DNA of 6,097 bases from Allobrachymonas sp. GTDB lineage: Bacteria > Pseudomonadota > Gammaproteobacteria > Burkholderiales > Burkholderiaceae_C. Of the stretch, positions 5,779 to 6,097 are shown one piece after another. Position numbers and translations under genes: made by a program. The notes under the pieces were generated by a model. The model was given only the letters and a program-made list of their open reading frames with translations, had not been told where the DNA came from and searched no databases. Numbering within the stretch: the stretch's first letter is position 1; each line of letters opens with the position of its first letter. The stretch lies in the NCBI GenBank assembly GCA_012036375.1, contig JAAUOI010000195.1:1-6097 (forward strand). The letters run 5' to 3'.

Positions 5779-6097
5779 ATGACTGATCAAACCACTCTCG
5801 ATTTAGATGCCGGCGATGGCGACGGCAGCGACAAAGCCTTGCCCAGCGGCGAATCTGCCGACGCGCTGAACCTCGCGCAATATGCGCAGCGCGCTTACCT
5901 CGAATATGCACTCAGCGTTGTCAAAGGCCGCGCCTTGCCCGATGTCTGCGATGGTCAAAAACCCGTGCAGCGGCGCATTATTACGCGATGCACCGCATGG
6001 GCTTGTCGTTTGGCGGCAGCAATGGGGCGAGTGGCGCCAAGCCGGTGAAATCAGCTCGGGTGGTGGGGCGATGTGCTGGGCAAATACCACCCCCACG
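5779..6097 (+). CDS. parC: DNA topoisomerase IV subunit A, N-terminal part (3' end outside window; two frameshifts)
   Basis: This is the DNA-cleaving subunit of topoisomerase IV, partner of ParE. From ATG 5779 the protein has an acidic leader, then LAQYAQRAYLEYALSVVKGRALPDVCDGQKPVQRR, the conserved N-terminal arm of ParC/GyrA. The frame is lost after QRRI: a missing T in the TT at 5981-5982 turns IIYAMHRMGL into nonsense. Reading the next frame gives GLSFGGSNGASGAKPVKSARVVG. One extra G in the run at 6065-6068 then shifts back, after which DVLGKYHPH is read to the window edge. The conceptual protein is fully ParC-like, so the shifts are probably sequence errors. The quinolone-resistance residues and catalytic Tyr lie beyond the window. 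The gene follows the transglycosylase by 20 bases, so the two may be cotranscribed. No convincing ribosome binding site is visible. Confidence 0.9.

Noticed and set aside
1..6097. GATC as the target of the restriction system, from the MutH/Sau3AI resemblance
   Set aside because: GATC occurs many times here, but a modified host need not avoid its own site, and the fold family does not fix the target.

Overview
The window reads as a betaproteobacterial chromosome segment, most likely Burkholderiales and Comamonadaceae-like. This rests on the ParE and ParC protein sequences and on a periplasmic lytic transglycosylase lying directly upstream of parC. The assignment comes from remembered family resemblance, not from a search. 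The two topoisomerase IV subunit genes bracket the window: the 3' end of parE on the left and the 5' end of parC on the right, all genes on the + strand.

Layout: (1) 1-573, C-terminal part of parE. (2) 574-788, a 215-base gap with three perfect stem-loops; two of them share one architecture with compensatory base changes. (3) 789-2938, a compact type II-like restriction-modification operon. It holds a 224-aa nuclease with a MutH-like E/D/D-x-K active-site pattern, overlapping by 4 bases a 492-aa gamma-class (M.TaqI-like order) adenine-N6 DNA methyltransferase. (4) 2963-3529, a RimJ/RimL-type GNAT acetyltransferase. (5) 3633-4797, an unrecognised membrane module: a 291-aa multi-pass protein with a possible PH-like C-terminal domain, then an 86-aa protein with one C-terminal membrane segment. 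(6) 4887-5758, a secreted SLT-family lytic transglycosylase with one frameshift. (7) 5779-6097, the start of parC with two mutually compensating frameshifts.

Composition is mosaic. Sample 60-base lines counted by eye give 37/60 G+C in parE (181-240), 24/60 in the nuclease gene (1081-1140), 19/60 in the membrane gene (3901-3960) and 42/60 in the transglycosylase (5461-5520). The simplest reading is a native parE - acetyltransferase - transglycosylase - parC backbone into which two low-G+C segments were inserted: the restriction-modification operon and the membrane module. The membrane module is flanked by imperfect direct repeats of about 60 bases sharing an identical 22-base core (3533-3592 and 4837-4896), which may mark how it arrived.

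The frameshifts in the transglycosylase and parC are single-base changes at or beside short homopolymer runs. parC is normally essential and its two shifts cancel, so assembly or sequencing errors are more likely than real gene loss. No tRNA, rRNA, CRISPR array, transposase or integrase is visible. No stretch longer than 300 bases lacks a gene.
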